Assembly (NCBI RefSeq): GCF_900110225.1
Contig: NZ_FOCW01000012.1
Location: 1-46,800, forward strand
Length of the DNA stretch: 46,800 nt
Source: Allobrachymonas denitrificans DSM 15123
GTDB lineage: Bacteria; Pseudomonadota; Gammaproteobacteria; Burkholderiales; Burkholderiaceae_C
Direction: 5' to 3'
Part shown: positions 17,411 to 29,358 of the stretch, one piece after another
Layout: each line of letters starts with the position of its first letter
Position numbering within the stretch: position 1 is the stretch's first letter
Made by a program: the position numbers and the translations under genes
The notes under the pieces: generated by a model
Seen by the model: the letters and a program-made list of their open reading frames with translations, nothing else
Database searches by the model: none
What the model was told of the DNA's origin: nothing

Positions 17411-18811
17411 TCAGTCGCGCATCAGCGCCTCGATCTCGTCCGGCTCCACCGGCACGCCGCGCGTGATCAGCTCGCAGCCGTCGGCAGTCACGATGGCATC
17501 ATCCTCGATGCGGATGCCGATATTCCAGAACGCCTCCGGCACATCGTCCGCCGGGCGGATGTAGAGCCCCGGCTCGATGGTGGTGACCATGCCCGGCTGC
17601 AGGATGCGGCTGGGGCGTTCCAGCACGGTCTTGCCGCTGAGAGGATCACGCCGCTCCACCGCCTGATCGGCCTCGGACGGTTCCACATAGCTGCCGCAGT
17701 CATGCACATCCATGCCCAGCCAGTGGCCGGTGCGGTGCATGTAGAAGCGGTGGTAGGCGCGCTGCGCGATCACGTCCTGCGCATTGCCGACCTTGCCTCC
17801 ATCCAGCAGGCCCAGATCCAGCAGGCCCTGCGCCAGCACGGCCACGGTGGCTTCGTGCGGATCATTGAAGCGGGCGCCGGCGCGCGTGGCGGCGATGGCC
17901 GCTTTCTGCGAGGCCAGCACCAGTTCGTATACGGCACGCTGCGGCCCGGTGAAGCGGCCATCGGCCGGGAAGGTGCGCGTGATGTCGCTGGCGTAGCCAT
18001 CGAGTTCACAGCCGGCATCGATCAGCACCAGTTCGCCCGCCCGCAGCGGTGCGGTATCGGCCCGATAGTGCAGCACGCAGGCGTTGGCGCCGGCCGCCAC
18101 GATGCTGGTATAGGCCGGGTATTGCGAGCCATGCCAGCGGAAGGCGTGCAGCAGCTCGGCCTCCAGATGGTATTCGCGCGCATCCATGCCGCTGCGCAGC
18201 AGGCGGGCGCTGGCCTGCATAGCGCGCACATGGGCTTCGACGCTGATCTGTGCGGCGCGGCGCATGGTGTCCAGTTCGCCAGCGTCCTTGATCAGGCGCA
18301 TCTCGTCGAGCAGGGCGCAGGCATCGAGCTGGCGCGTGGGCACCAATGCACCCTGGCGCACGCGGGCGCGCAGGCTGTCCAGCCAGCCGGCCACGCGGCC
18401 CTCGAAGCCGGCGTGGGTGGCGAAGGGGTAGGCCACGCTGTCGGCGCCATCGAGCAGGCCCGGCAGTTCCGCGTCGATCTGCGCGCTGCTGAGGGCGGCC
18501 TCCACACCCAGCGCGGCAGGCGCCGCTTCCGGGCCCAGACGGTAGCCGTCCCAGATTTCGCGTTCCAGATCCTTGGGCTGGCAGAACAGCGTGGCATGCG
18601 GGCGAGACTGGGCATCGGTGCGCAGCACCAGCGTGGCGCCCGGCTCGGCAAAGCCGGTCAGGTAGAAGAAGTAGCTGTCATGCCGGTACGGAAAATCGCT
18701 GTCGCGGTTGCGGGACCGCTCGGAGGCAGTGGGAATCACGGCCACGGCATTCGGCCCCAGCAGGGCAGCGAAGCGTGCGCGGCGTTGCGCGTGGAAGGAG
18801 AAGTCGGTCAT
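17411..18811 (-). CDS. pepP: Xaa-Pro aminopeptidase (aminopeptidase P)
   Basis: PepP removes an N-terminal residue when proline is second, using two manganese ions in a pita-bread fold. The 466-residue protein has the N-terminal AMP_N domain (FPYRHDSYFFYLTGFAEPGA). All metal-ligand segments are present: LIDAGCELDGYASDITRTFP (two Asp), HRTGHWLGMDVHD (His), TIEPGLYI (Glu) and GIRIEDD (Glu). The length is near the usual 440 residues. It ends 12 bp from the stop of the convergent Lrp-type gene. Confidence 0.96.
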   Translation of the reverse strand: MTDFSFHAQRRARFAALLGPNAVAVIPTASERSRNRDSDFPYRHDSYFFYLTGFAEPGATLVLRTDAQSRPHATLFCQPKDLEREIWDGYRLGPEAAPAALGVEAALSSAQIDAELPGLLDGADSVAYPFATHAGFEGRVAGWLDSLRARVRQGALVPTRQLDACALLDEMRLIKDAGELDTMRRAAQISVEAHVRAMQASARLLRSGMDAREYHLEAELLHAFRWHGSQYPAYTSIVAAGANACVLHYRADTAPLRAGELVLIDAGCELDGYASDITRTFPADGRFTGPQRAVYELVLASQKAAIAATRAGARFNDPHEATVAVLAQGLLDLGLLDGGKVGNAQDVIAQRAYHRFYMHRTGHWLGMDVHDCGSYVEPSEADQAVERRDPLSGKTVLERPSRILQPGMVTTIEPGLYIRPADDVPEAFWNIGIRIEDDAIVTADGCELITRGVPVEPDEIEALMRD

Positions 18812-18983
18812 GGGGTCGGCATCGCGGAAAAAATCACGGCGCAGGTTGCGCGGCAGGCCCCATTGTCACCCGTGCCGGCGCGTTCTGCAGCGGAGCGTGT
18901 CATGCGGCACGAGAGTGGGCAAAGTTCACACTTTTCGCCGGATTTTCGGGAGGGGTGGTACGATGGACCGACAAGATCCGTGG

Positions 18984-19010
18984 CGGGCAGGCAATTGGTG
19001 CCCGTTTTTT
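18984..19010 (+). terminator. Intrinsic terminator or attenuator upstream of cytochrome b561
   Basis: CGGGCA (18984-18989) pairs with TGCCCG (18999-19004) around a 9-base loop, followed by six T residues (19005-19010). It stands 28 bp before the cytochrome b561 start codon on the same strand, and no plus-strand gene ends upstream. It may attenuate the b561 transcript or end a small RNA starting in the 18850-18960 region. Confidence 0.65.
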
Positions 19011-19038
19011 CCCTCATGACCGCTTCCGGGAGACTCTC

Positions 19039-19596
19039 ATGAAAGAAACCTCGCAACGCCTCGCCCCGACCACCATCGCCCTGCACTGGATCGTCGGCCT
19101 GTTTTTCATCGTGCTGCTTGCGGTGGGTTTCTACATGGAGCGAAACGAGGTGTACGCGCTCTATCCGCTGCACAAGTCCTTCGGGGCGATCGTGTTCGTG
19201 CTGGCCATCCTGCGCCTGCTGTGGCGCCTGGGCAAGGGCTTTCCGCCGGCGGCCTCCAACTACGCGGCCTGGGAGCGCGGTCTGGCGCGCATCGTGCAGT
19301 GGGTGCTGCTGATCGGCACCATCCTGTTCCCGCTGTCAGGCCTCGTCATGTCGGCCATGGGCGGTAACGGCATTGCAGTGTTTGGTGTCGAACTGTTTCC
19401 GATGAACCCCGATCCCGCCAATCCCGGCAAGAATATGCCCATCGACAAGGCCATGGCCGGCAACGCCCGCGCCATGCACGGCCTGCTGCTGTGGGTGATG
19501 TTGGGCGCACTGGCGCTGCATGTGGCTGGCGCCCTCAAGCACCACCTGCTCGACGGTGACGGCACGCTGCGCCGCATGCTGGGCCGCACCCTGTAA
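19039..19596 (+). CDS. Cytochrome b561 family protein
   Basis: The 185-residue protein has four predicted membrane helices. Histidines are placed as heme-b ligands: H16 (TIALHWIVG), a histidine in YPLHKSFGA and a pair in the last helix (MHGLLLWVMLGALALHVAG). E. coli CybB is a superoxide:ubiquinone oxidoreductase of this type in the inner membrane. Electron partners here are unknown. The start has GGGAGA upstream. An I78-type lipoprotein gene follows 44 bp later on the same strand. Confidence 0.92.
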   Translation: MKETSQRLAPTTIALHWIVGLFFIVLLAVGFYMERNEVYALYPLHKSFGAIVFVLAILRLLWRLGKGFPPAASNYAAWERGLARIVQWVLLIGTILFPLSGLVMSAMGGNGIAVFGVELFPMNPDPANPGKNMPIDKAMAGNARAMHGLLLWVMLGALALHVAGALKHHLLDGDGTLRRMLGRTL

Positions 19597-19640
19597 ACGG
19601 AATGCCATCGGCTGGCATTCCTGCAAGCGAAAGGATTGCC

Positions 19641-20000
19641 ATGCTGATGACCCGACTCCCCTCCACCCTGAAATGGCTGACCTGCGCCGGTGTGTTGGCG
19701 CTGGCCGGCTGCAGCGCGCCGGCTCCCCAGCCGATCCAGCCTGCTCCGCTGCCGGGCTCGCCCACCGGGACGGTGCCCGACCTTCCTCGCGTCGACAGCT
19801 GCAACGCCACGGCCGCCTCGGTGGAAGTGCTGGGCAAGGTGTCCAGCCCGCAGATCGAGCAACAGGCCATGCGGCTGGCGGGCGCTACCACGGTGCGCAC
19901 CCTGCTGGAGGGACAACCGGTGACCATGGAGTACGCCTACGGGCGCCTGAACCTCATCGTCAACCGGCAGAACGTGATCACCCTGGTGCGCTGCGGTTGA
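19641..20000 (+). CDS. Lipoprotein with I78-family peptidase-inhibitor domain
   Basis: A lipoprotein signal ends at LALAGC (C24). After a Pro-rich linker, the C-terminal 70 residues have the I78 layout: a cysteine near the start (DSCNATAA), a core with EQQAMRLAGATTVRTL, then YAYGRLNLIVN and a terminal VRCG. The two cysteines probably pair. I78 proteins related to a fungal elastase inhibitor are frequent bacterial lipoproteins and probably guard the envelope against foreign proteases. A second start at 19647 is also possible. It follows the cytochrome b561 gene and may share its transcript. Confidence 0.8.
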   Translation: MLMTRLPSTLKWLTCAGVLALAGCSAPAPQPIQPAPLPGSPTGTVPDLPRVDSCNATAASVEVLGKVSSPQIEQQAMRLAGATTVRTLLEGQPVTMEYAYGRLNLIVNRQNVITLVRCG

Positions 20001-20048
20001 GCGGCGTAGCTGGGCACATGCCGCTCACAGCGTCCGGTGTCGGGCTTG

Positions 20049-20819
20049 TCAGAGCGGCGTGGCGTTGAGTTCTGCCAGACGCTCAGGTGTGCCTACATCG
20101 GTCCAGCGGCCGGTGTAGAGGCTGCCGGTGACCAGACCCTGTGCCATGGCGGCCCGCAGCAAGGGCGCCAGCGGGGCGGCCGTGCCCTGCGGATTGCCGT
20201 GCGGAATGCTGCACCACGGCTGCGCAAACAGCGCATGGCGGAACAGCCCGATGGTGCTGTAGGTGTAGCGGGGCAGGGCTGTGTCATCAGCTACGGTGGC
20301 GTGCAGCAGTCCATCCGCCGCCAGCGCAAAATCGCCGCGCGGATTGTGAGCCGGATTCGGCACCAGCCACAGGTGGGCCAGCGCGCCGGAGGCCAGGAAA
20401 CGGGCGCGCGCTTCGGCGTCGAACACGAAATCCGGCGCATACACATCGCCTGCCGCCAGCCAGAAGCCTTCTTCCAGTCGGGGCAGCGCGCGCGCGATGC
20501 CGCCAGCCGTCTCCAGCGCGTAGCCGAAGTCGATTTCTTCTTCCGAATAATCCAGCTGTGTGGCCGGCAGGCCGCCATCATGGGCATACATCGCGCCGAA
20601 GCGCGCCGGGATCTGTTCCCCCAGCCAGCCGGTGTTGACCAGCACCCGCTCCACCCCCTGCGCGGCCAGCGCGCGCATCGGCCATTCGAGCAGCGGGCGG
20701 CCATGCACCTGCAGCAGCGGCTTGGGCGTGGCATCGGTGAGCGGGCGCATGCGGTTGCCGCGGCCGGCGGCCAGCAGCATGGCCTGGGCGGCCGCAGGAG
20801 AGGGGTTCGGGGACGACAT
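20049..20819 (-). CDS. murU: N-acetylmuramate alpha-1-phosphate uridylyltransferase-like nucleotidyltransferase
   Basis: The 256-residue sugar-phosphate nucleotidyltransferase begins with AMLLAAGRGNRMRPLTDATP, the NTP-binding signature. It contains AAGDVYAPDF for metal binding and ends with WTDVGTPERLAEL. Its size and layout match MurU of Pseudomonas, which makes UDP-MurNAc in the cell-wall recycling route that bypasses MurA. The kinase partner amgK is not beside it here. Other nucleotidyltransferases of similar fold remain possible. A GTG start ten codons upstream is less likely. Confidence 0.83.
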   Translation of the reverse strand: MSSPNPSPAAAQAMLLAAGRGNRMRPLTDATPKPLLQVHGRPLLEWPMRALAAQGVERVLVNTGWLGEQIPARFGAMYAHDGGLPATQLDYSEEEIDFGYALETAGGIARALPRLEEGFWLAAGDVYAPDFVFDAEARARFLASGALAHLWLVPNPAHNPRGDFALAADGLLHATVADDTALPRYTYSTIGLFRHALFAQPWCSIPHGNPQGTAAPLAPLLRAAMAQGLVTGSLYTGRWTDVGTPERLAELNATPL

Positions 20820-20821
20820 GC

Positions 20822-20856
20822 CGCGATTGTAATGAGGCCTATGTGACACAATCGCG
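20822..20856. promoter_or_regulatory. Inverted repeat between divergent murU and tkt
   Basis: CGCGATTGT (20822-20830) and ACAATCGCG (20848-20856) are perfect inverted 9-mers with a 17-bp spacer (26 bp centre to centre, about two and a half helical turns). The left arm ends 3 bp from the murU start codon, so a bound protein would block murU. A TACAAT (-10-like on the minus strand) overlaps the left arm. Confidence 0.5.
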
Positions 20857-20959
20857 CCCGCTGCAAGACGTCACCGGCGTCAGGGAAACTCCGCAGCACG
20901 GCGAGGGAGGCTAAAATAATGGGTCTTTACCCCCTCCCACTCCCTTCCGGAGCCAGCCA

Positions 20960-24149
<3,190 letters not shown>

Positions 24150-24171
24150 GCGTTTTCCTGATCCGCTGAAG

Positions 24172-24202
24172 AACCGGCCTTGCGCAAGCAGGCCGGTTTT
24201 TT
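24172..24202 (+). terminator. Intrinsic terminator after gap
   Basis: AACCGGCCT (24172-24180) and AGGCCGGTT (24190-24198) form a 9-bp stem around a 9-base loop, with the T run continuing to 24202. It closes the tkt-gap unit. Confidence 0.9.
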
Positions 24203-24253
24203 CATGCGCCGGTGGCTACACTGGAGGGAACACAAAAGCAACGGAGCAACACC

Positions 24254-25063
24254 ATGAAAATCGCCGCCATCCAGATGGTTTCCGGAACCCTTGTGGACGA
24301 CAACCTGGTCGTCGCGCAGCGCCTGCTGGAGCAGGCTGCGGCCCAGGGGGCAGAGCTGGTGGCGCTGCCGGAATACTTCTGCCTGATGGGACAGAAGGAC
24401 GAGGACAAGCTGGGCATTGCCGAGGCGCCAGGCGACGGCCCGCTGCAGCGCTTCCTGAGCGAACAGGCGCGTGCGCTGAACCTCTGGCTGGTGGGCGGCA
24501 GCATCCCGCTGCGCACCGCCGACGAGCGTCGCGTGACCAACACCCAACTGGTGTTCAACCCGCAGGGCGAGCAGGTGGCGCGCTACGACAAGATCCACCT
24601 GTTTGCCTTCTCGCGCGGCGCCGAGAGCTATGACGAATCGCGCGTGCAGCAGGGGGGTACCGAGCCCGTGACCTTCGATCTGCCCTCGCAGGATGGCCAC
24701 ACCTGGCGCATCGGCATGACGACCTGCTATGACCTGCGCTTTCCCGAGCTGTACCGCCAGTTGGGGGCCGATCTGCTGCTGGTGCCGAGCGCCTTCACCT
24801 TCACCACCGGCCAGTCGCACTGGGAAATCCTGCTGCGCGCCCGTGCCATCGAGAACTTGGCCTATGTGCTGGCGCCGGCGCAGGGCGGCGACCACGAGAA
24901 TGGCCGCCGCACCTGGGGGCAGAGCATGGTGATCAACCCCTGGGGCAAGGTGCTGAACCAGCTGGCCGAGGGGGAGGGCGTGGTGGTGGCAGATTGCGAC
25001 TGGGCGCTGATGCAGGAGATGCGGCAGCAGCTGCCGGCGTTGCAGCATCGGAAATTCCGCTGA
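24254..25063 (+). CDS. Carbon-nitrogen hydrolase (nitrilase superfamily, Nit-like amidase)
   Basis: The 269-residue protein has the nitrilase-superfamily catalytic triad: E40 (LPEYFCLMG), K113 (RYDKIHLF) and C158 (MTTCYDLRFPELYR). The sequence around these resembles the Nit1/YbeM group, which hydrolyses deaminated glutathione (metabolite repair), and the related omega-amidases. The RAIENLAYVLAPAQ segment also fits that branch. The exact substrate is not proven. The start lies after the gap terminator, with ACGGAGCA as a Shine-Dalgarno. A GC hairpin (25073-25091) without a T run follows the stop. Confidence 0.9.
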   Translation: MKIAAIQMVSGTLVDDNLVVAQRLLEQAAAQGAELVALPEYFCLMGQKDEDKLGIAEAPGDGPLQRFLSEQARALNLWLVGGSIPLRTADERRVTNTQLVFNPQGEQVARYDKIHLFAFSRGAESYDESRVQQGGTEPVTFDLPSQDGHTWRIGMTTCYDLRFPELYRQLGADLLLVPSAFTFTTGQSHWEILLRARAIENLAYVLAPAQGGDHENGRRTWGQSMVINPWGKVLNQLAEGEGVVVADCDWALMQEMRQQLPALQHRKFR

Positions 25064-25168
25064 GCGGCGCTGCGGGGCGTTCTTCGCCCCGGTTGCCAGC
25101 GAGGGGTGCGCTGCTTCAGGCGAGGCCGTGCTGCGCCTGGCATCCTCGCACTGAATGGCGATGCAGGC

Positions 25169-26287
25169 TTATTCGGTCACTTCCACCGGCACCCGCTGCG
25201 CCAGTGCGCACATCAGTTCGTAGCCCAGCGTTCCGGCACTGGCGGCGACTTCATCGATAGGCAGCACCTTGCCGCAGGAGGAGCGTCCCCACAGCGTCAC
25301 TTCCGTGCCCACTCCCACGTCCAGATCCGCCGGGATGCCGGTGCTTTCGGTGCTCAGATCCACCGCCAGCATATCCATGCTCACCCGCCCCAGCGTCCGG
25401 CTGCGGTGCCCCGCCACCAGCACCGGTGTGCCAGTCGGCGCCACGCGCGGGTAGCCGTCGGCGTAACCGCAAGCGACAACGCCAATGCGCATCGGTCGCT
25501 CGGCAGTGAAAATCGCCCCATACCCCACCGAATCCCCCGGCTGCAGTTCCCGCACGCTGATCAGTTCGCTGCGCAGGCTCATGGTCGGCTGCAGATCCCA
25601 GTGTGCAATGCCGTACTCCGGAAAATCCGGGCTGCTGCCATACAGCGCAATCCCCGGCCGCACCCAGTCGGTCTGCTCCGCCAGCTGGGGGTGGCGCAAC
25701 AGCGCCGCGCTGTTGCACACGCTGCGCTCGCCGGGCAGTTCGGCGGTAGCCGTCTGGAACACCTGCCACGCTGCGTCCAGACCCGGCACTGCCACGTCCG
25801 CCGTGGCGAAGTGCGTCATCAGCCCGATATCGTCCACCTGCGGCAGCGCCTGCAGCCGCGCATAGGCCGCACGCAGGCGCTCGGGCGCAAAGCCGAGGCG
25901 CTGCATGCCACTGTTCAGCTTGAGGAAGACCTTGTGCGGCTGCAGTGTCTTGTGGCCGGCCAGCATGTCCAGCTGCTCGTCGCTGTGGATGGTGTGCCAG
26001 AGCCCCAGGCGCGAGCACAGTTCCAGGTCGCGCGGATCGAACACGCCTTCCAGCAGCAGGATCGGCCCGCGCCAGCCCAGCGCGCGGATGCGTTCGGCCT
26101 CGGCCAGATCCAGCAAGGCGAAGCCGTCAGCGCCGCGTAGCCCTTCATAGGCGCGCTCGATGCCATGCCCGTAGGCATTGGCCTTGACCACCGCCCAGAC
26201 CTTGCTCTCGCCCGCCGCCTGGCGGCAGCGCTGCAGGTTGTGGGTCAGGGCATCGGTATGGATCAGGGCTTGGATCGGACGGGGCAT
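25169..26287 (-). CDS. alr: Alanine racemase
   Basis: Alr is a PLP enzyme that makes D-alanine for peptidoglycan. The 372-residue protein has the PLP lysine K35 in [11 protein letters not shown]. In the C-terminal beta domain it has the catalytic tyrosine in [19 protein letters not shown] and MTHFATAD are further family motifs. The start at 26287 gives the usual N-terminus ([19 protein letters not shown]). The adjacent divergent lplT is a recurrent neighbour in betaproteobacteria (family knowledge). Confidence 0.97.
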   Translation of the reverse strand: MPRPIQALIHTDALTHNLQRCRQAAGESKVWAVVKANAYGHGIERAYEGLRGADGFALLDLAEAERIRALGWRGPILLLEGVFDPRDLELCSRLGLWHTIHSDEQLDMLAGHKTLQPHKVFLKLNSGMQRLGFAPERLRAAYARLQALPQVDDIGLMTHFATADVAVPGLDAAWQVFQTATAELPGERSVCNSAALLRHPQLAEQTDWVRPGIALYGSSPDFPEYGIAHWDLQPTMSLRSELISVRELQPGDSVGYGAIFTAERPMRIGVVACGYADGYPRVAPTGTPVLVAGHRSRTLGRVSMDMLAVDLSTESTGIPADLDVGVGTEVTLWGRSSCGKVLPIDEVAASAGTLGYELMCALAQRVPVEVTE

Positions 26288-26542
26288 GACGGCAGGGAAG
26301 CAGAGGAAATGCTGCATTATCCGCCTGTGTCGCTTGTCATGGGAGCGTGCGTGATTTTCTGCACGGCGAGCCGATCTGCCATGCAAATAGGGGATACTAT
26401 GGGCAGCCCCACAAGGGGATGGAGACACAGTTTCCGGCTGCGCTGCGCGCGGCCGGCAATCCGACACGCACGAGGTGCAGGCAGGACTGAGGTTGCCTTT
26501 GAGAGTTCAATTGACACACGGCAGGATGGAGCGGGCCCAGGC

Positions 26543-27832
26543 ATGAAGCGCGGCTTCTACACCATCATGTCCGCGCAGTTCTTCAGTTCGCTGGCCGACA
26601 ATGCGCTGTTCATCGGGGCGGTAGCGCTGCTCAAGAGCAGTGGCGCGCCCGACTGGCAGAAGGCCGCGCTGGTACCCATGTTCGCGCTGTTCTACGTGCT
26701 GCTGGCGCCGTTCGTGGGCGCCTTTGCCGATGCCCAGCCCAAGGGCCGCGTCATGTTCTACAGCAACGCCATCAAGGTGGTGGGCTGCCTGATGATGCTG
26801 TTCGGTTCGCACCCGCTGCTGGCCTACGCGGTGGTCGGCCTGGGCGCTGCCGCCTATTCCCCCGCCAAGTACGGCATCCTCACCGAGCTGCTGCCGCCCT
26901 CGCAACTGGTCAAGGCCAATGGCTGGATCGAAGGCCTGACGATTGCGTCCATCATTCTCGGTGTGCTGCTGGGCGGGCAACTGATTGCCCCCACGATTTC
27001 CTCCTTCCTGCTGGCCTTCGATTTCCCCTTCATCGACACCGGCGTCACCACGCCGCCGGATGCGGCCATCAGCGTGCTGGTGCTGATCTACGCCATCGCC
27101 GCCTGGATCAACACGCGCATTCCGCTCACCGGCGTGGCCATGCGGCCGCTGCCGCGCAACCTGTTCTCGCTGCTGCCCGATTTCCGCAGTTGCAACCGCC
27201 GCCTCTGGGATGACAAGCTGGGCCAGATCTCGCTGGCCACCACCACGCTGTTCTGGGGCGTGAGCGGCAACCTGCGTTACATCGTGCTGGCCTGGGCGGC
27301 GGCGGCGCTGGGCTATGGCGTGACGCAGGCTTCCAGTCTGGTCGGCGTGGTTGCCATCGGTACCGCTGCCGGTGCGGTGCTGGCCTCCATGCGCATGCGG
27401 CTGGACATGGCCCCCAGGGTAATGCCGCTGGGTATCGTGATGGGTCTGCTGGTGATCGCGCTGATCTTCGTGCGCGACCTGTGGGTGGCTGTGCCCTTCC
27501 TGATCGTGCTGGGCGCCATCGGCGGCTTCATGGTGGTGCCGATGAACGCACTGCTGCAGCACCGCGGCCACAACCTGATGGGGGCCGGCCGCTCCATCGC
27601 CGTGCAGAACTTCAACGAGCAGGCCTGTATCCTGGGCTTCGGCTTCCTCTACAGCCTCTCCACCAAATGGGGTCTGTCGGCCTTCGGTGCCATCACCGGC
27701 TTCGGCCTGATCGTGGCGGCCACCATGTGGCTGATCCAGCGCTGGTACCGCAGCAACCTGCAGCGCTATCCCAAGGAAGTGGAAGCACTGCTGACGCTGG
27801 CGCGCGAAGACAAGAGCCACAACCACCACTGA
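26543..27832 (+). CDS. lplT: Lysophospholipid transporter
   Basis: LplT is a major-facilitator protein. It flips lysophospholipids across the inner membrane for re-acylation by Aas. The 429-residue protein begins MKRGFYTIMSAQFFSSLADN, the family hallmark, and has about twelve hydrophobic segments with AAAYSPAKYGILTELLPPSQ after the fourth. No aas gene is in the window. The intergenic 255 bp to alr contain no other gene I can support. An EamA transporter follows within 45 bp. Confidence 0.93.
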   Translation: MKRGFYTIMSAQFFSSLADNALFIGAVALLKSSGAPDWQKAALVPMFALFYVLLAPFVGAFADAQPKGRVMFYSNAIKVVGCLMMLFGSHPLLAYAVVGLGAAAYSPAKYGILTELLPPSQLVKANGWIEGLTIASIILGVLLGGQLIAPTISSFLLAFDFPFIDTGVTTPPDAAISVLVLIYAIAAWINTRIPLTGVAMRPLPRNLFSLLPDFRSCNRRLWDDKLGQISLATTTLFWGVSGNLRYIVLAWAAAALGYGVTQASSLVGVVAIGTAAGAVLASMRMRLDMAPRVMPLGIVMGLLVIALIFVRDLWVAVPFLIVLGAIGGFMVVPMNALLQHRGHNLMGAGRSIAVQNFNEQACILGFGFLYSLSTKWGLSAFGAITGFGLIVAATMWLIQRWYRSNLQRYPKEVEALLTLAREDKSHNHH

Positions 27833-27875
27833 CCTGCCGATGCTGCCGTGCCGCTCCGCACGGCCGAGTTCCTTC

Positions 27876-28775
27876 ATGCGCCGCTCCTCCAGTCCCCTGC
27901 TGCCTTCCCTGGCCATTGCGCTCAATGCGCTGATCTGGGGCCTGTCCTGGTGGCCGCTGCACCAGCTGCAGGCGCGCGGCCTGCACCCGCTCTGGGCCAC
28001 GGTGCTGATGTACTGCGTGCCGGTGCTGGCCATGCTGGCCTGGCGCCGTTGGCCGCTGCAGTGGCTGCGCACGCGCGCCGACCTGTGGTGGCTGATGCTG
28101 GCTGCGGGGCTGACCAACACCTGCTTCAACTGGGCCGTCACCATCGGCGACGTGATCCGCGTCGTGATCCTGTTCTACCTGATGCCGGTGTGGGCCGTGC
28201 TGCTGGCCTGGTGGTGGCTGGGAGAAAAGCCCACGCTGATGGCGGCGCTGCGCGTGGTCGTGGCGCTGGCGGGTGTCTCGCTGGTGATGCAGCCGGAAGG
28301 GGCTGACTGGACGCAATGGCGCTTTCCCTTGCCGTCCAGTCTGGCCGATGTGCTGGCCGTGCTCGGCGGGCTGTTCTTTGCCGCCACCAATGTGCTGCTC
28401 AACCGCACGGCCGACACGCCGCCGGAATCACGCGTCTATGCCATGTTCATTGGTGGTGTCGTGCTGGGCACGGCCACGGCCGCCGGTGCTTTGTCGGCCG
28501 GACTGCTGGGGGTCACGCCTATTCCGCCGCTGGCCTTTGGCTGGGCGGCGCTGGTAGTGGTGTTCAGTCTGGGCTTCATCGTCAGCAATGTGGCGCTGCA
28601 GTACGGCTCGGCGCGGCTGTCGGCGCACACCATGTCGCTCATCATGCTGCTGGAGGTGCTGTTTGCTGCGGTGTCGGCGGCCGCGCTCGGCACGGCACAA
28701 CTCAACATGCAGGTGCTGGTGGGCGGCACGCTGGTGATGTCTGCCGCTTTGATGGCAGCGATCAGCAGCCACTGA
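27876..28775 (+). CDS. EamA/DMT-family transporter
   Basis: The 299-residue protein has ten hydrophobic segments and two EamA repeats. ALNALIWGLSWWPLHQLQ opens the first repeat, and ADVLAVLGGLFFAATNVLLN the second. The second repeat ends in the usual SLIMLLEVLFAA. DMT exporters carry amino acids or other metabolites. The substrate is unknown. An earlier ATG at 27840 would add twelve residues. The start at 27876 (MRRSSSPLLPSLAIALN) leaves a typical N-terminus. Confidence 0.88.
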   Translation: MRRSSSPLLPSLAIALNALIWGLSWWPLHQLQARGLHPLWATVLMYCVPVLAMLAWRRWPLQWLRTRADLWWLMLAAGLTNTCFNWAVTIGDVIRVVILFYLMPVWAVLLAWWWLGEKPTLMAALRVVVALAGVSLVMQPEGADWTQWRFPLPSSLADVLAVLGGLFFAATNVLLNRTADTPPESRVYAMFIGGVVLGTATAAGALSAGLLGVTPIPPLAFGWAALVVVFSLGFIVSNVALQYGSARLSAHTMSLIMLLEVLFAAVSAAALGTAQLNMQVLVGGTLVMSAALMAAISSH

Positions 28776-28819
28776 AGCCGCACCCGGACCTCGCAACGGC
28801 GCAAGCCTGATGCCAGTGT

Positions 28820-29002
28820 TTACTCGGCGAGGGCGATCGGGGTGACAGTGTCCGTGTCGGCCAGGTCATGCGCGATGGCATGCAGGGCGCTGGCACTGTC
28901 CTTGTCTTCCAGCGTGAGCCACAGGGAGGTCAGCGCGCTTGCGATCACCACTACAAGGTACAGCAGCAGGGAAGAGAGGGAGGAAGAGCGTCGCGTTGTC
29001 AT
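28820..29002 (-). CDS. Small single-pass membrane protein, unknown
   Basis: The 60-residue protein has a basic N-terminus (MTTRRSSSLSS), one membrane helix (about residues 12-30, LLLYLVVVIASALTSLWLTL) and an acidic tail. GAGGTG stands seven bases upstream of the ATG. The pattern is a plausible small inner-membrane protein but I know no family for it. Confidence 0.45.
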   Translation of the reverse strand: MTTRRSSSLSSLLLYLVVVIASALTSLWLTLEDKDSASALHAIAHDLADTDTVTPIALAE

Positions 29003-29134
29003 GGCGGCACCTCGCGCGGGCGGGTTGCAGGGCAGGGGACCCCTGCCGGTCAGGACAGCCGCATGCTGCCCTGAGTGCCATGATCGCAGTCGGAAAGGGA
29101 AGTTGGTGTCAGACGCAAGCGCATCCGCGCGTCA

Positions 29135-29248
29135 TCAGGCCGCGGCCAGGCCGAGCAGCCAGGCGCTGGCGGTGGTGCGCAGGATCTTGCCAATGCGCGC
29201 GTCGAGCGCCTTGGTGGTGGGGGCAAATGCAAGTTTGTGGAATTTCAT
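29135..29248 (-). CDS. 37-residue small protein, unknown
   Basis: On the minus strand an ATG at 29248 with a good Shine-Dalgarno (CGGAGA, six bases upstream) opens a 37-codon frame: MKFHKLAFAPTTKALDARIG, then KILRTTASAWLLGLAAA and TGA. The N-terminal half is basic and the C-terminal tail hydrophobic. The clean start signal and tidy composition support translation, but no relative is known to me. A possible -10 (TACAAT on the minus strand, near 29302) lies upstream without a clear -35. Confidence 0.4.
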   Translation of the reverse strand: MKFHKLAFAPTTKALDARIGKILRTTASAWLLGLAAA

Positions 29249-29358
29249 GGGGTCTCCGGATCGGTTCGTGCCACAACGCCGGTGGCTTGTTGGCCGGCAT
29301 TGTATGAACTATGTGTGGCAATCCTGTGTCAGACAAACCCTGATATACGCACAATGAT

